Below are positions 36,621 to 46,648 of a DNA stretch of 64,000 nt, in pieces. The stretch lies in the NCBI GenBank assembly GCA_028023455.1, contig JAQFVV010006221.1:5809011-5873010 (forward strand), given 5' to 3'. Position 1 is the stretch's first letter. Each line of letters starts with the position of its first letter. The translations under genes were made by a program, and so were the position numbers. Source of the DNA: Epiperipatus broadwayi (taxonomy: Eukaryota > Onychophora > Udeonychophora > Euonychophora > Peripatidae). The notes beneath the pieces were generated by a model. That model worked only from the letters and a program-made list of their open reading frames with translations, was not told the DNA's origin and searched no databases.

Positions 36621-39595
36621 CAAGATGCAAGAATCTTTAAAAGGATATAAATCACGAAAAATAATACAGAATAATCACCATCAATTTCAGTTTTCTGTAT
36701 AAACTAATGTGAAACTTGTAAACCACATGATCATTATTCAATGTTAAAAATGTTCAATTATATGATGTGTATTTATTTTTTGTAATTTTTACTTATTTTC
36801 TGAATCATGCTGTTTATAATATTAATCAAATGCTAAACATTTAGTACTGTTTTGTTTGCTGGCATATGGACAAGTCCACAAATATAAACCAAAGTTGTAT
36901 ATAATAAAGAAGTCTCTTGAAAGATAAAATGCTCATCATTTTAAGTAATTTACTACATGTCATGTAAGACTTTTGTTTGTTACAGAATTATGTTACTTTG
37001 GAATCTAGGGTTAAATATGAAAAAAATAAACATCTTTAGAAAAAGAGAAAAATAAATAATGTGCAATAAATTGTTTAAACGAATCCAATAAACAAATCCA
37101 ATTTTTTGAGCCACCTAAAAACATTGCTTAAATTCGTTGTCATAACCTAATCAAGATAATAATATTTGTCATGAGCAACACTGGAAATATAAGAAACTCA
37201 AGAGCTAAACATTTCTTGATTAAATTTAATATCACTTTGTGGCTTGAACATCATATAACTTTCCAAGCAATATATATTATAAAGTGGCATTTGTAGTTAA
37301 CCAATTTTATTCCAGCATTTTAATAATGACTTACAATATTTAGAGATAGTCATTAAAATATATAGTTAATAACATTCATGTTTTAAATGGATCTAAGTAT
37401 TATTATAAACTGTCAACTCCTTATAAGAAAACATTGAAGATTAAATATTCACCAGGCTTGCCAATTGGCAAATAATAAGAATTTGAGCAGTTATCTGTCC
37501 AAGTCATATATCTATTCTTAGTAAAAAAAAAAAAACTTCTGGCGGAGAATAGCTATATAACTATTTGCCCATCATATTGAATGATTAAATGGATTCGCTA
37601 TGGACTAGCTACTCGAAAAAAATTCTAAGCCTAATTAGAACCTGGGGGGGGGGGGGTTCTATCTTACTCTATAAATCCAGTTCGTAAAGATAGCGGGCGG
37701 ATGTGTTATAGTCGCACCCAGATCATTTCTGTATATTTATATCAAAGAAGCAAAAAGAAGATTCAATTTTTAAATAAATACTTATACATATTAAATGGAA
37801 AAATAATTAATAAATTATATGTCCAAATTATAATTAGATGTCTTACTCTTGAAATACATTTTTTAAAATGCTTTAGATTTTATTGCCCTGTCATTCCATT
37901 ATTGGCTTTCAAGACAGTTTTAATCTGAAGATCAAAGGGCGTTGACTTGAGAATTAAGCTGCTTTCGCTTTGTTCTTTAAACCCTGTCACATGCTAACCA
38001 AATGTTTTAGAATTTTTATTTTTAAAATTGTAAGTGAATTCTAAGTTGTTTTAAAGTTTTGCACCATTAAGTTAATATTAGCAGATGATATTTTAAGAAG
38101 CTTTTGGTATGAAAATGAGAATCAGTTTTCTAATTAGAAAATTTGTGCGTATATATATATCAATCTGCGTAGATAGATGATAATCGGCAGCGTGGATATG
38201 TGTTAGCGTAGGTTAGCCAGTTTGTAAAATTTGTATATTGAGATTAAAAATATTAATATTTTTCTTACAGATCTTTTAATTAAGGGGAAGGGTAAAAAGC
38301 TATGTCAGTTAAATTATGAATCTTTTAACTAAAAATGAGAACAGCAACAATAAAAAAACAGGCAAGTAAGATTAGTTTAATTATGTTTATGCAGCAAAAT
38401 GTATTTCCATCAAAACGTATCCCTAAGAATTGTTGAGAACTGTAGGTTTGAAGATAAGATGAGTGATGATTATTTTCAAATTAGCAAACGATTTTCAACA
38501 ATAATCTTTAATATCAATCAAAATACTGGTAAACTCAATAATAAAAAAGGTTGTGACATTAATTAAAGTTTATAAAAATAAATATTTTATATGAATTATA
38601 TACTATAAAAGCCAAGCAACTCTTCAAATAGATGTGGCTGTTTAGAAAGCCATCTTCTACTACTTCTGGTTCTTATATGAATGGTAATTTGCAAGAAATA
38701 TGAATTGCAAAAATACTGTAAATTAATTTAATCATTATTAATCTTATGGATTTTAAGTAGGTAGATTGCGGAATTTAGTTTGCATTGAATTTTTAATAAA
38801 TTATGTTTGATTAACGTTATCTGTGAGAAACTTTAACTGCATAATATGCTACTAGCCCATTTCTGGTCATGCAGAAACCAACCTTTTTTCTTCTTCAGAG
38901 ATTTAATATAATAATCAAGAATATAAAGCAACATTGAAACACGTTTGGAAAAAGTAAAAAATTAAATTATTGGTAGAAAAGTTGATACATTTAAATTAAA
39001 TCTTCCGTTTTTTTTAGAAAGAAAATTTATTTTTACAAGTAATACAAATTTGTATTTGAATGAAATCTTTTTTTTTTAAAAAAATCTTTTGGCAAAAATT
39101 AAAATATAACCGAATATTTTCTTTGTTTTAAATTTTCATATTTCCTTGCAGACTTTTAATATACAGTATAAATAGACAGCTTTAAAAAAAAGGCAAATGA
39201 TTTCCACTTATACAGTTTATAATTGGACTAAAAATAATAAAATCTTTTGTCTAATAAATAATTTAAAATAATCATTAATGAGGTTATTTAAGTACGTTGT
39301 GGTCAAATGAATGAATGTAAGAAGTTTAGCAATTGTAAAAATGAGTTTTATTTATTAAAGTATGATGACAAATGTTGATTTTAAACTCCCATAAATGCCA
39401 AAACTTTAAACATTTGTTCACTTTTTATATATAAAAGTTTTGTGGACTGTTAACTGCTCCAGCAATCCAATATTTTAAAGAAAACTTTTTATTGTTTGAT
39501 ACATTTGTCTGATTATGACCTCTAAACTGCTCTTTATGACCTCCACAAAGTAATAAATTATCTCTTTTGAAATGAATCCGCCAGCAGTAGCCGTG
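36621..39595. other. AT-rich stretch, no gene seen
   Basis: A G13 run at 37644-37656 is the main oddity. No gene or repeat family recognised. Confidence 0.5.
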
Positions 39596-39914
39596 TTCTA
39601 GTACAGTCTTTCTCTATCTTTTTCTCTCTAGGGAGACCACTTAAATTCCAGAAAAAATTTCCACGGACCGGTAACATAATTAATGTAAATTATCGTAATT
39701 TTTTTTCATATCTGTGATATATATATATTACTGGTTCGATTACTGAAATGCATGCGTTACTCTACATTGGCATAATGCCCTAGTTAATACAAAAAAAAAA
39801 ACTACTCAAGTTAGTATATAGTCTTACAATAAAATTACAAAAAAAAAAAAGAAATCACTGAATAGTGAGCATAAAAAATATTGATTATCTATAAAAAGTA
39901 TATTTATAAAATCA

Positions 39915-40490
39915 TAAACTATAAGATGGAGTGGATACCTGAAAGGAGTTGAAAGTCCGAGTTCAAATATTTTCTAATTACATCTAAATTTTCAGAATAT
40001 ATACTTGTAATTTAACTATTACAAATTCAGCCTGAATTCTGTCCATCCCTCTTCTGTATATTTGAATGGACATATTAAGATCCTATTTATGAGGGGTCAG
40101 AGTGACTTAAAATCAAGATATGACAACAGTATTGGTATCAACAAGGAATTTGAACATTCCATCATCAGATTTTCAATAATATGGCTGGCTGAAGAGAGTA
40201 GAGAAGATTGAAGCCTGTCCAAACTAAGCTTTTCTATTTTAATATAAACTGAGCACTAATTATATATATGTGTGTGTGGGAGATGATGATATGGGCCAAC
40301 TGATGGATGCTGATTCAGTACCAAATATGTATATTGGAGATCATTTATCTTTTTAAAATATGTATATTGGAGATCATTTATCTTCTTAAAATGTATGTAT
40401 TCATGTGTATGGATTATATAAGATGGAGTGAATAACTGAAGGGATTTGAAAGTCTGCCTTCAAATTTATTCTAATTACAGTTAAAAGGTC
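39915..40490. mobile_element. Foldback-family copy nested in the hAT element
   Basis: The two ends carry direct copies of TATAAGATGGAGTG (39925 and 40418) rather than the usual inverted pair. The interior GGGTCAGAGTGACTTAAAAT and TAAACTGAGCACTAATTATA matches the right half of the copy at 16186. A 33-bp tandem duplication (starting AATATGTATATTGGAGATCA) lies at about 40332-40395. Confidence 0.65.
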
Positions 40491-41272
40491 TGTATATACA
40501 TTATACTTGTAGTTTAATTATTAAAACCACCAACTATATAATTATTATAAAGATATTGTTAATTAAGAATAATTAATAAATATTCCATAAAAATCACAGA
40601 AAATCATTGATTCAAAAATTACAGATTATATAATAATTATTGTAATGTAATCACATAATAATTGTTATAAGAAATATTAAACACAAAAAAATCACAAATT
40701 AAAAGTCAAAGAACTCTCATCAAGATGGCAGTAATAAAAGAAATGATTTTTAATTTAAAATGTTAATGCGATTGTTATTAATGTCTGCTTTCAATTAGTA
40801 ATTCAAGATTTGGTTCAAATTGGTTAAAGCGAGGTTAATGAACCTATGGAAAGGTGTTTCTGAGTTTGTTTTTTTATAGTGCACATTATGGAAAATCCCT
40901 TTTACACAAATACGTTGTTGCCAAGGCAACAAACATTTTCATTGCTTTTTCATACAGGTTGGATACTCATTTTTCATTTTAAACCAAAAATTATCTAAAT
41001 TTATTGTAGGAAAGTTTGATCTTAATGTCAAATTTGAATTCATTTTCAAGAGATATTCATATTCTTGATTGTATATGGTAACAGGTAATTTTATTTTATT
41101 TTATTTAACTTCAGTTGCTTTTTGCTCTATTTAGCCAAAATGAAATAATTCTTCCCCATAGGTTTAATACTTAAGTAAGCTACTTTTGCAACCCATTTGA
41201 CTTCACAAAATTAATTTGCAAATAATTTTTTCGAGTAAGAATATTTCTACTTCTGTTCTTAATTTAAATAGT

Positions 41273-41338
41273 ATCCGTAGCATTTTATCTTGAGAAAGCC
41301 GTTCTTAATTATCCGTAGCATTTTATCTTGAGAAAGCC
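41273..41338 (+). repeat. Short tandem duplication
   Basis: A 28-bp block starting ATCCGTAGCATTTTATC occurs at about 41273 and again about 38 bp downstream. It falls at the C-terminal side of the transposase relic and disrupts it. Confidence 0.7.
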
Positions 41339-42610
41339 ACCATGTTTTACTCTAATTTCTTGACAAAGTAGTGCAAATATTCTGGAATTTAGTTTGCCAG
41401 GATTTATGATATTTATAGATTCAGCTAAGACTTCATTCAATTCTGGGGATAAAATTTTAGATGCTAAACGCTGCTGATGTATTATGCAATGTGTAATTAA
41501 TGAATCAAGAATCACTACTTCTTGAATCTTTTTTAGTCACACCCATAATGCTTGCACACCATACTCACTGCTCCATCAGTACATAAACCTACACAATTTT
41601 TTCTATACAAATCATGTTAGGTAGTATATAGAATTGTGTGTCCTCAGACGGGATGTGGTCCTGTTTATTATGGGAAGACTCATGCCACAATTGGCAATAG
41701 ATTAGCTCAACACAAATACATGAGCAATAACCAAAAAATAAGGCAGTTCCATTTTTGCTGACCATCAACAAGAGCTCAAACACAGACTTGAACCCTCCAA
41801 GGCTGATATATTATGCACAGAGAGGAATGACAACAAGAGAAAAATCAAGGGAGCTTGTTTTATTACAAGTGACACCAACTCAATAAATAGAAAAGACCCT
41901 TGTTTTGCCATTTCCAGAAAATGGATAATATAAAAAAATAGTTTTGCATACATTTGCATATAATGACATTGATAATCTAAAGAGACTACAATTATGGAGT
42001 AACAAAACTCTGAAAGCGCTAAGCCTACGTAAATTATTATATAGAAAAGTTTCACTGCAACACATCAGCATACTATTAATTATTAATGTAAGAATTTTAA
42101 CACATTAAAAATTTCCTTGCTTATGCAACACAAAGTCTTCTTTGATGTCTTTAGAAATAAAGTCAATATATTTAACATAACAGATTAATATAGATTTTTT
42201 TGAAATATTAGATGATTCATCAGTTTCAATTGCAAATTGGTTTGATTCCTTAATCTTGTTTGTTAACTAATATTCTATGTTTTCTGACAATGTAGCAGTT
42301 TGCCTTCTATAGAAGTAGCGATCTGATTTTACCAGCAACCAATGATGCAAACATTTCTGAGCAAACATCTAATAAAATTAGTTTTATTAAAGCTTCCATG
42401 GCAGTAAATTATTTTTTGGTTTTAGCAATCCAAAATGCTACTAAATGCAAATATTTTAATACAGATTTATTCCAAACAAAAGTTGTTTTCTGTAAAACAA
42501 ATTCTTTCTTTTTACATTCAAAGTATTCCAAAGTTTTTTTTTTAATTCTGAATGTTTTGATTTCAAATGTTGTAACATTTTTGATGGTTTCATTGCATCA
42601 TTAGATTGAA
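41280..42610 (-). pseudogene. hAT transposase relic, ZBED5/SCAND3 (Charlie)-like
   Basis: Reading the minus strand from 42610 down: a basic stretch, then FVLQKTTFVWNKSVLKYLHL, AIAK-type helix (AFWIAKTKK), FTAMEALI, LDVCSEMFASLVAGKI and FAIETDESSNIS, the last carrying the acidic residues of the first catalytic motif. Next comes CTDGAVSMVCKHYGC (about 41525-41575), the second catalytic block with its aspartate, and finally HQQRLASKILSPELNEVLA (from about 41480). This order is that of hAT transposases related to domesticated ZBED5/SCAND3. In-frame stops (after AKTKK, after SLLL, after HKQGNF) and frame changes between 42110 and 41590 break it. The N-terminal BED finger was not found; it may lie across the palindrome insertion. 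Confidence 0.85.
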
Positions 42611-42678
42611 CATTATGACGTACCACATACATCGGGTAATGTGAACATCATGACATATCACATGCATCGGGTGTATAC
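42609..42678 (+). repeat. Imperfect 35-bp tandem pair
   Basis: GAACATTATGACGTACCACA and GAACATCATGACATATCACA begin two successive copies, each ending in CATCGGGT. Confidence 0.7.
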
Positions 42679-43426
42679 CTTGATGCATAGATTTAGTCCA
42701 GAGAATAAATCCACACCACAAATATTCATCATGGTAACATCTAATGAAGGTAGATTTTTTTTCTGGTGGACTTCCAATTTCAGTTTCATTAGATTTTTCT
42801 TGAAAGGTTTAACTCTTATTTTAAAAATGAAATAATGTACCTTGCCTCTTTGTGTTTGTTTTGTTAAAGAGTAATGAAACAAATATGATGCTCAGATCCT
42901 TGCTTCACAGCTCACATCCAATCTCCTACCATCTAACTATATTCAAACCCACCTTCACGCAGTATTTACATATCTAATAATACGTATATATTTCTTTTGC
43001 TTAGTATTCTAAAATAAATCATGTAAGCACTTATGTATTTTAATTTAAAAATATTTTATTTAATAATATTCTCATGTATATATGGGCATAAGCAATATAT
43101 ATATATTTCAGTGTAGGAGATTGCGAATAAATTAGTAAAGTTATATTATATATAAAGTACATATGAAACATTATTTTTTTCATATGTAATTTTGTAGCCA
43201 GAAATGATGCAATCTTGTTAAAAAGTCTCTCGAAAAACAATTACCCGGAAGATCCCTTAGATAAAAATAAAAGATTACAAATTGGTAATAATAAAATAAA
43301 CCCATTAGTGGAAATTTTGTCCACGCTAGCTTGTTTTAAAATCATAAGATTTATTTTAAAACAATCGTTCGAGAAACTGATAACAAAATTGCATTGTTTC
43401 AAATGTCTTGCCAGATAAAAAAATAT

Positions 43427-44190
43427 AGAAATAAAACAAACTAACTCCTTCTTTTTAAAACTTGATTTATTATGACTATAATCATGAAAAAGGAATCCGA
43501 CGTTTCAACTATTTTTTATAGTCTTTTTCAAGGCACACTAAAATAAAAAATATATACACAATAAATATCACATATTCCAAAAAAAAAAAAAATTAAATTA
43601 ATTAAAAATTACAAAATATAAAATATATCCATAACCAAAATTTTCTTTTTTTTACCTTATCTCACTCCCCTCACCTATTACAATCACAACTTAAACACAA
43701 CTAATTCCTTTTTAAAAATTCTATATATATCAAATAAAAACTTTTTAATTAAATACCTATTATTTTCTTTTATAAAATAAAATAATAGAAAATAATAGGT
43801 ATTTAATTAAAAAGTTTTTATTTGATATATATAGAATTTTTAAAAAGGAATTAGTTGTGTTTAAGTTGTGATTGTAATAGGTGAGGGGAGTGAGATAAGG
43901 TAAAAAAAAGAAAATTTTGGTTATGGATATATTTTATATTTTGTAATTTTTAATTAATTTAATTTTTTTTTTTTTTTTGGAATATGTGATATTTATTGTG
44001 TATATATATTTTATTTTAGTGTGCCTTGAAAAAGACTATAAAAAATAGTCGAAACATCGGATTCCTTTTTCATGATTATAGTCATAATAAATCAAGTTTT
44101 TAAAAAGAAGGAGTTAGTTTGTTTTATTTCTATATTAGATATATATGAACTATTTTGAAAAGAAGAACTGTGTGTTGGATATATTAAATT
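43427..44190. mobile_element. Near-perfect palindromic Penelope-like insertion
   Basis: Arms of about 350 bp, centred near 43786, are almost identical inverted copies. A further tail of about 45 bp lies on the right side. Target duplication ATAAAAAAATAT at 43415-43426 and 44191-44202. Each arm carries, outward-facing, GCCTTGAAAAAGAC, a short stem, GTCGAAAC and ATCGGATTCC, followed by ATAATAAAT. This block is characteristic of Penelope-like element ends, where related sequences form hammerhead-like motifs. No reverse transcriptase or GIY-YIG frame is present. It is either two truncated ends joined in inverted orientation or a snap-back copy. The right arm of the big palindrome lacks it. Confidence 0.75.
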
Positions 44191-45349
44191 ATAAAAAAAT
44201 ATCCGGTCAAACTATTCCAGATGAACCTTAAGTGCTTAAACGCCTCAGGTCCAGCCATAGTTGCTAAGTTACATCTTCAAAATAAAAGTATATATACTGC
44301 TGGATTTGAATCCACAAGAAAAGAGACCATAAAATGATTATGTTGCTATACATACTTCACACCAGTTTTGATTCTCATTCAATGTGCCATGAGTAGGGGA
44401 AATTTTGCTTTTTCCCTTCATTCTAATATGCTGTTCCCATAAGCGAAACTCTACATCCCATACTGATGAACTTTATATATTTTCCCCATGAAAGTGAAAT
44501 GCTAACTACCATAATAATGCTACCCTAGATCTAGTGAAACAATACTGATGGACTGACTCCTAGTAAAATCGCTCTTCCAAATAGCAAGGTAACAGAACTT
44601 TGACCGCTCGTAACTCTTAAATCCTGCATTCTCTGTAATATTTATATTTTCTAATCATATATTAAATATCTTCAAAATATGTAATTCTTATAATTCTATA
44701 TAACTAACCAATACTAAGCCTCTTATAAAATTTTTTTTCTTTATTTCCAAGCGGCAAATAATTTTCAGTTAGATTTAGGTATTTATATTTTAAAAAGAAA
44801 TGCCAATGATATTCTAAAATCGCAAGCATATAATGTATTTTTGTTTTCCCCACCCATCATTTATCGGGTAATTAATTTATAACATAATCAAAACAAGTCT
44901 TATTCGACTTGCCCAGGTGATTGTGATTTTAGATAAACAGACTAATTACATTTTTATGTTTACTGTAGAAAACAGATTGACATCTGTTTTTTTATATTTT
45001 CCTTACTAAATAATGCGCGATCTCTTATTATTAAATTATATTATATATGTCAAACCCATCTTAGCTATTACCACCACCCATTTATTTTGTAATAATTTAT
45101 ATATTTTCATAAGGACATTTAGTAACCAAGATTGAGATTTATTAAATGTGTGGGAAGTAATGAATAATATTAAGTAACATAATGTAAAAGGGGGGGGTCT
45201 TCAGATCTCAGTTTTATAATTAGTTAGAATTATTATACATGTTTGTTTAACGAAGAAACCATATCATTACGCCAAGTATTTCATAATTTATGGGCAATAA
45301 ATACATTTCGATAATCTTTAAAACTATAGTTATATTATGTTATTAAGCG

Positions 45350-45787
45350 TTGCATGCATATAGGCCACTTCGTTTATATATATTCGTGCTTCTTTTTCAC
45401 ATGGAGGTATTCGCTAAGTCGAGCCCCATCGTCGTTCTTCATGTTCTTGAACCAGGCTGTAAAACCACCCTGGGCACATATTTGGTCATATGTGCATGCT
45501 TTATATGGGAATCGCTCTGGAAAATCCAGCTCGATAATGACATAGCCGACCGTCCTTCGTCTCAACACCGATCCTGCCTACATTTGCAGATGAAATCGAT
45601 AACACTTCATATTAAAATTTATGAAGCACACTCCAGGATCCATAATTGGACCACCCCAATCTGCCGCCATGCACGCACCGCCTTTCAGTGTATTATTAGT
45701 CGCCCGGAAATAGCCATAAGTCGTAATGAGGTGATTTCTTTAAACAGACATATTTCCATTAGTTCACTATGCGTATCAACTCGATAA
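45350..45787 (+). CDS. 145-codon open frame inside the LTR-like arm, unknown
   Basis: I do not recognise the product and doubt it is a gene. The frame opens MHAYRPLRLYIFVLLFHMEV, giving a short hydrophobic N-terminal segment (about residues 6-20) that could look like a signal anchor. The rest has three or four cysteines and no repeats or known motif. It runs in the sense direction of its LTR-like arm. In the other arm (minus strand) the same reading is split into 47814-47602 and 47589-47389 by a stop and small indels, so it has not been maintained there. The opposite strand also has a 64-residue frame in both arms (ending in LSEYLHVKKKHEYI or a close variant), so the coding strand is uncertain. 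LTRs rarely encode proteins. Confidence 0.25.
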   Translation: MHAYRPLRLYIFVLLFHMEVFAKSSPIVVLHVLEPGCKTTLGTYLVICACFIWESLWKIQLDNDIADRPSSQHRSCLHLQMKSITLHIKIYEAHSRIHNWTTPICRHARTAFQCIISRPEIAISRNEVISLNRHISISSLCVSTR

Positions 45788-46530
45788 ATTTAGTATCATT
45801 TATATAATTATTCATTATCAGTCCTGCACATTAATTATTTACAACTCAATCTAATAATAATATTGAATAACCAAATGTAATATCTGCTTGTAAAATTATT
45901 GTCTTTTTAAATCAGTAAATGCTCTTTTCGTCTCTGGTGGTGTAATAGTATTTTAGTAATGTATCCCAATAGTGCTAATTCATTAAGTCACACATATATA
46001 TATTATTGGCATAGCCGCAAATATCGTATTATTGTTAAATATGAAATAAACATATATATAATACTCATGAGGCTAATGTCGGATAAATAACCCAACATAA
46101 TTTTTGTTATTAATAAATCTTAAATATATATATATCAACTCTCGAACCATTGCTTTCTTTTAGTTAAGTTAATATATTAAGTTATCACTTATGCTCAATT
46201 TGACTAGATAATCTCCACTAAATACATAATTAATGCGCTAGCTCACGAGCCTTCATTGCTCATAAAATATAGTTAGTTGTTAAGTTAGTCTATCATTAAA
46301 GTTAGCCTAGAGTCTTTTTGTGTCTCCAATGAGCGATGCCGGTGGTGAGAAGTAAATTTAGTTGATGTCATCGGGATTGTTGTTCATAATGTTATAGATC
46401 TGGGAAATAGGCAAATAGGGCAGAGTTCATGAGTGTTCCTGACCTGTGTATCTTGCGCATGATTGGATTCGAGGTACTTTTGCCTAGATGCTAGATCTTG
46501 TTACGTGAACATACAAATCTGACTGGCACA

Positions 46531-46648
46531 TATATATTCAATATCACTATGAAAACAATATGTTATGTCTATCACTCAGGGTTCTACAGGGTGTTAAAAT
46601 GAACAATTGCCCCATGTTGGGCGCCAAACCAGTGAAAAGAAAAAAATC
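46531..46648 (-). other. Spacer of giant palindrome (LTR-element leader)
   Basis: The only part of the structure present once. On the minus strand it follows the end of the right arm, contains the primer binding site and about 75 bp of leader, then runs into the inverted left arm. Confidence 0.7.
46609..46626 (-). other. tRNA-Lys-type primer binding site
   Basis: The minus strand reads TGGCGCCCAACATGGGGC. This matches 17 of 18 positions of the complement of the 3' end of tRNA-Lys(1,2), which primes several retroviruses and gypsy-type elements. It lies 22 bp beyond the end of the right arm, somewhat further than usual; an alternative LTR end at the CA at about 46634-46635 would bring it within about 8 bp. 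Confidence 0.8.

Larger units (their letters stand above)
42889..46530 (+). mobile_element. Left arm of giant palindrome: 2.86-kb LTR-like repeat (with nested insertion)
   Basis: Starts TGCTCAGATCC and ends ACTGGCACA, i.e. TG...CA as in LTRs. Apart from the insertion at 43427-44190 and its 12-bp duplication it is collinear with the inverse of 46649-49506, differing by scattered substitutions and small indels (a few percent by eye). No target duplication matches across the two outer ends (TATGA and CCAGA). It carries a 145-codon frame at 45350-45787. Confidence 0.85.

Noticed and set aside
42658-42882. 74-codon minus-strand frame as BED finger of the hAT transposase
   Set aside because: It lacks the paired Cys and His pattern expected of a BED finger.
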